This document shows positions 6,190 through 6,624 of a stretch of 6,624 nt of DNA, in pieces; the stretch's first letter is position 1; each line of letters starts with the position of its first letter. The stretch comes from an uncultured Clostridia bacterium (GTDB lineage: Bacteria; Bacillota; Clostridia; TANB77; CAG-508). The stretch is taken from contig CALXJO010000057.1 in assembly GCA_944388645.1 (NCBI GenBank), forward strand, positions 1 through 6,624, in the 5' to 3' direction. The notes under the pieces are model-generated. The model was not told the DNA's origin. It was given only the letters and a program-made list of their open reading frames with translations, and searched no databases. The position numbers and the translations under genes are program-made.

Positions 6190-6284
6190 ATGTTTGTCTC
6201 CTTATGTTTTTTATCCGATACACTTATTAGATGAATTAAAAAACAAAAAAGTTTAAAAAATTTAAAATTTTTTTATTTTTTCAT
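6190..6284. other. Upstream region of the SGNH-led cluster, no clear promoter
   Basis: This stretch is extremely AT-rich. On the minus strand it has runs of T, then TAATAAGTGTATCGGATAAA and the SGNH ribosome binding site. I see no convincing -35/-10 pair and no TGAAAC/CGTC ECF motif. Because a terminator ends the previous transcript just upstream, the cluster promoter should lie here, but I cannot place it. Confidence 0.4.
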
Positions 6285-6312
6285 AAAAAACGACTCACAA
6301 AAAAAGTGAGCC
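6285..6312 (-). terminator. Intrinsic terminator after the 60-residue protein gene
   Basis: On the minus strand GGCTCAC, a loop of seven T, and GTGAGTC form a 7-bp stem (one G-U pair). One base later comes a run of six T, then further T-rich sequence. This is a classical Rho-independent terminator for transcripts coming from 6537 and separates the small gene from the downstream cluster. Confidence 0.88.
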
Positions 6313-6354
6313 TTACTTGTTTTTTGATTAATACTATCAATTTGGGGGCAAATT

Positions 6355-6537
6355 TTAAATATAATCTGCTCCTCTATCTATAAAACTTCCATATACATTA
6401 TTTGTATTTTCATTTTGCTCAGAATTATTGCCAAAATATCTAACAGCAAATACAACTCCTACTATAATTGCAACTATAACTAAAATTATAAGTATTAATG
6501 TGGTTAATTTAATTGAAAATTTCTTTTGTTCTTCCAT
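6355..6537 (-). CDS. Small single-pass membrane protein, 60 residues, function unknown
   Basis: The protein has a charged N-terminus (MEEQKKFSIK), one hydrophobic helix (about 11-32) followed by Arg33, and a polar tail of about 27 residues (GNNSEQNENTNNVYGSF, then IDRGADYI). The helix begins after lysines, so the tail is probably outside the cell. I recognise no family. It is likely to be a real gene: it has a perfect vegetative promoter upstream, a GGGGGAAG ribosome binding site ending at normal distance from ATG, and its own intrinsic terminator. It stands apart from the downstream wall cluster as a separate transcript. It could be a small regulator or envelope component; no function is visible from sequence. 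Confidence 0.72.
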   Translation of the reverse strand: MEEQKKFSIKLTTLILIILVIVAIIVGVVFAVRYFGNNSEQNENTNNVYGSFIDRGADYI

Positions 6538-6568
6538 TTATTCTTCCCCCTGTTTTTAATTTATGATT

Positions 6569-6597
6569 ATTATAATTTAACGTTTATTTAATGTCAA
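6569..6597 (-). promoter_or_regulatory. Perfect-consensus vegetative (sigma-A) promoter
   Basis: The minus strand reads TTGACA (6592-6597), exactly 17 bp, then TATAAT (6569-6574). Both hexamers and the spacing match the ideal sigma-A consensus. Transcription should begin near 6562, leaving a leader of about 25 nt with the GGGGGAAG ribosome binding site before the 60-residue gene at 6537. Confidence 0.9.
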
Positions 6598-6624
6598 TTA
6601 TTATTTAGAAATATCTTCTAATTT

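Noticed and set aside
1..6624. CRISPR arrays, tRNA or rRNA genes, insertion sequences
   Set aside because: I saw no regularly spaced repeats, no cloverleaf-type sequence, no transposase and no paired terminal repeats in the window.

Overview
The window is strongly AT-rich. Every gene I accept lies on the minus strand, so the locus reads from high to low coordinates. Short spacings, AAGGAG-type ribosome binding sites, an RsiV-like anti-sigma factor, a DUF4358 protein and a DHHW protein point to a low-GC Gram-positive bacterium, most likely a Clostridia member. No 16S rRNA or other taxonomic marker is present, so the lineage is an inference.

Layout in transcription order. (1) A perfect-consensus vegetative promoter (6569-6597) drives a 60-residue single-pass membrane protein (6355-6537), closed by an intrinsic terminator (6285-6312). 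(2) A tightly packed cluster then runs from 6189 to 9: an SGNH/GDSL hydrolase whose reading frame is broken at about 5616, an L,D-transpeptidase overlapping its end, a DUF4358 protein, an ECF sigma factor, an RsiV-like anti-sigma factor (DUF4163/DUF3298), an MBOAT O-acyltransferase and a DHHW/AlgX-like protein. Gaps inside the cluster are between -8 and about 60 bp. I see no internal terminator on the coding strand, so it could be one long operon, although internal promoters cannot be excluded.

Working together: the sigma/anti-sigma pair resembles Bacillus/Clostridioides SigV-RsiV, in which lysozyme binding to RsiV releases SigV. The two genes directly downstream form an MBOAT plus AlgX/DltD-type pair, the usual architecture for moving an acyl group across the membrane onto an envelope polymer. 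The upstream genes add a peptidoglycan cross-linking enzyme and a secreted SGNH esterase-type enzyme. The most economical reading is a cell-wall stress locus in which sensing is genetically joined to envelope O-acylation by a PatA/PatB-like pair instead of OatA (Bacillus) or the deacetylase PdaV (C. difficile). The families are clear from sequence; the inducer and acyl acceptor are inferred.

Two further points stand out. The break in the SGNH gene falls at CTT CGG, a +1 slip geometry like the prfB frameshift site, although a sequencing error or mutation is the simpler explanation. The MBOAT ends in a C-terminal FxYxxF motif, like the acyl-carrying tail of DltX.
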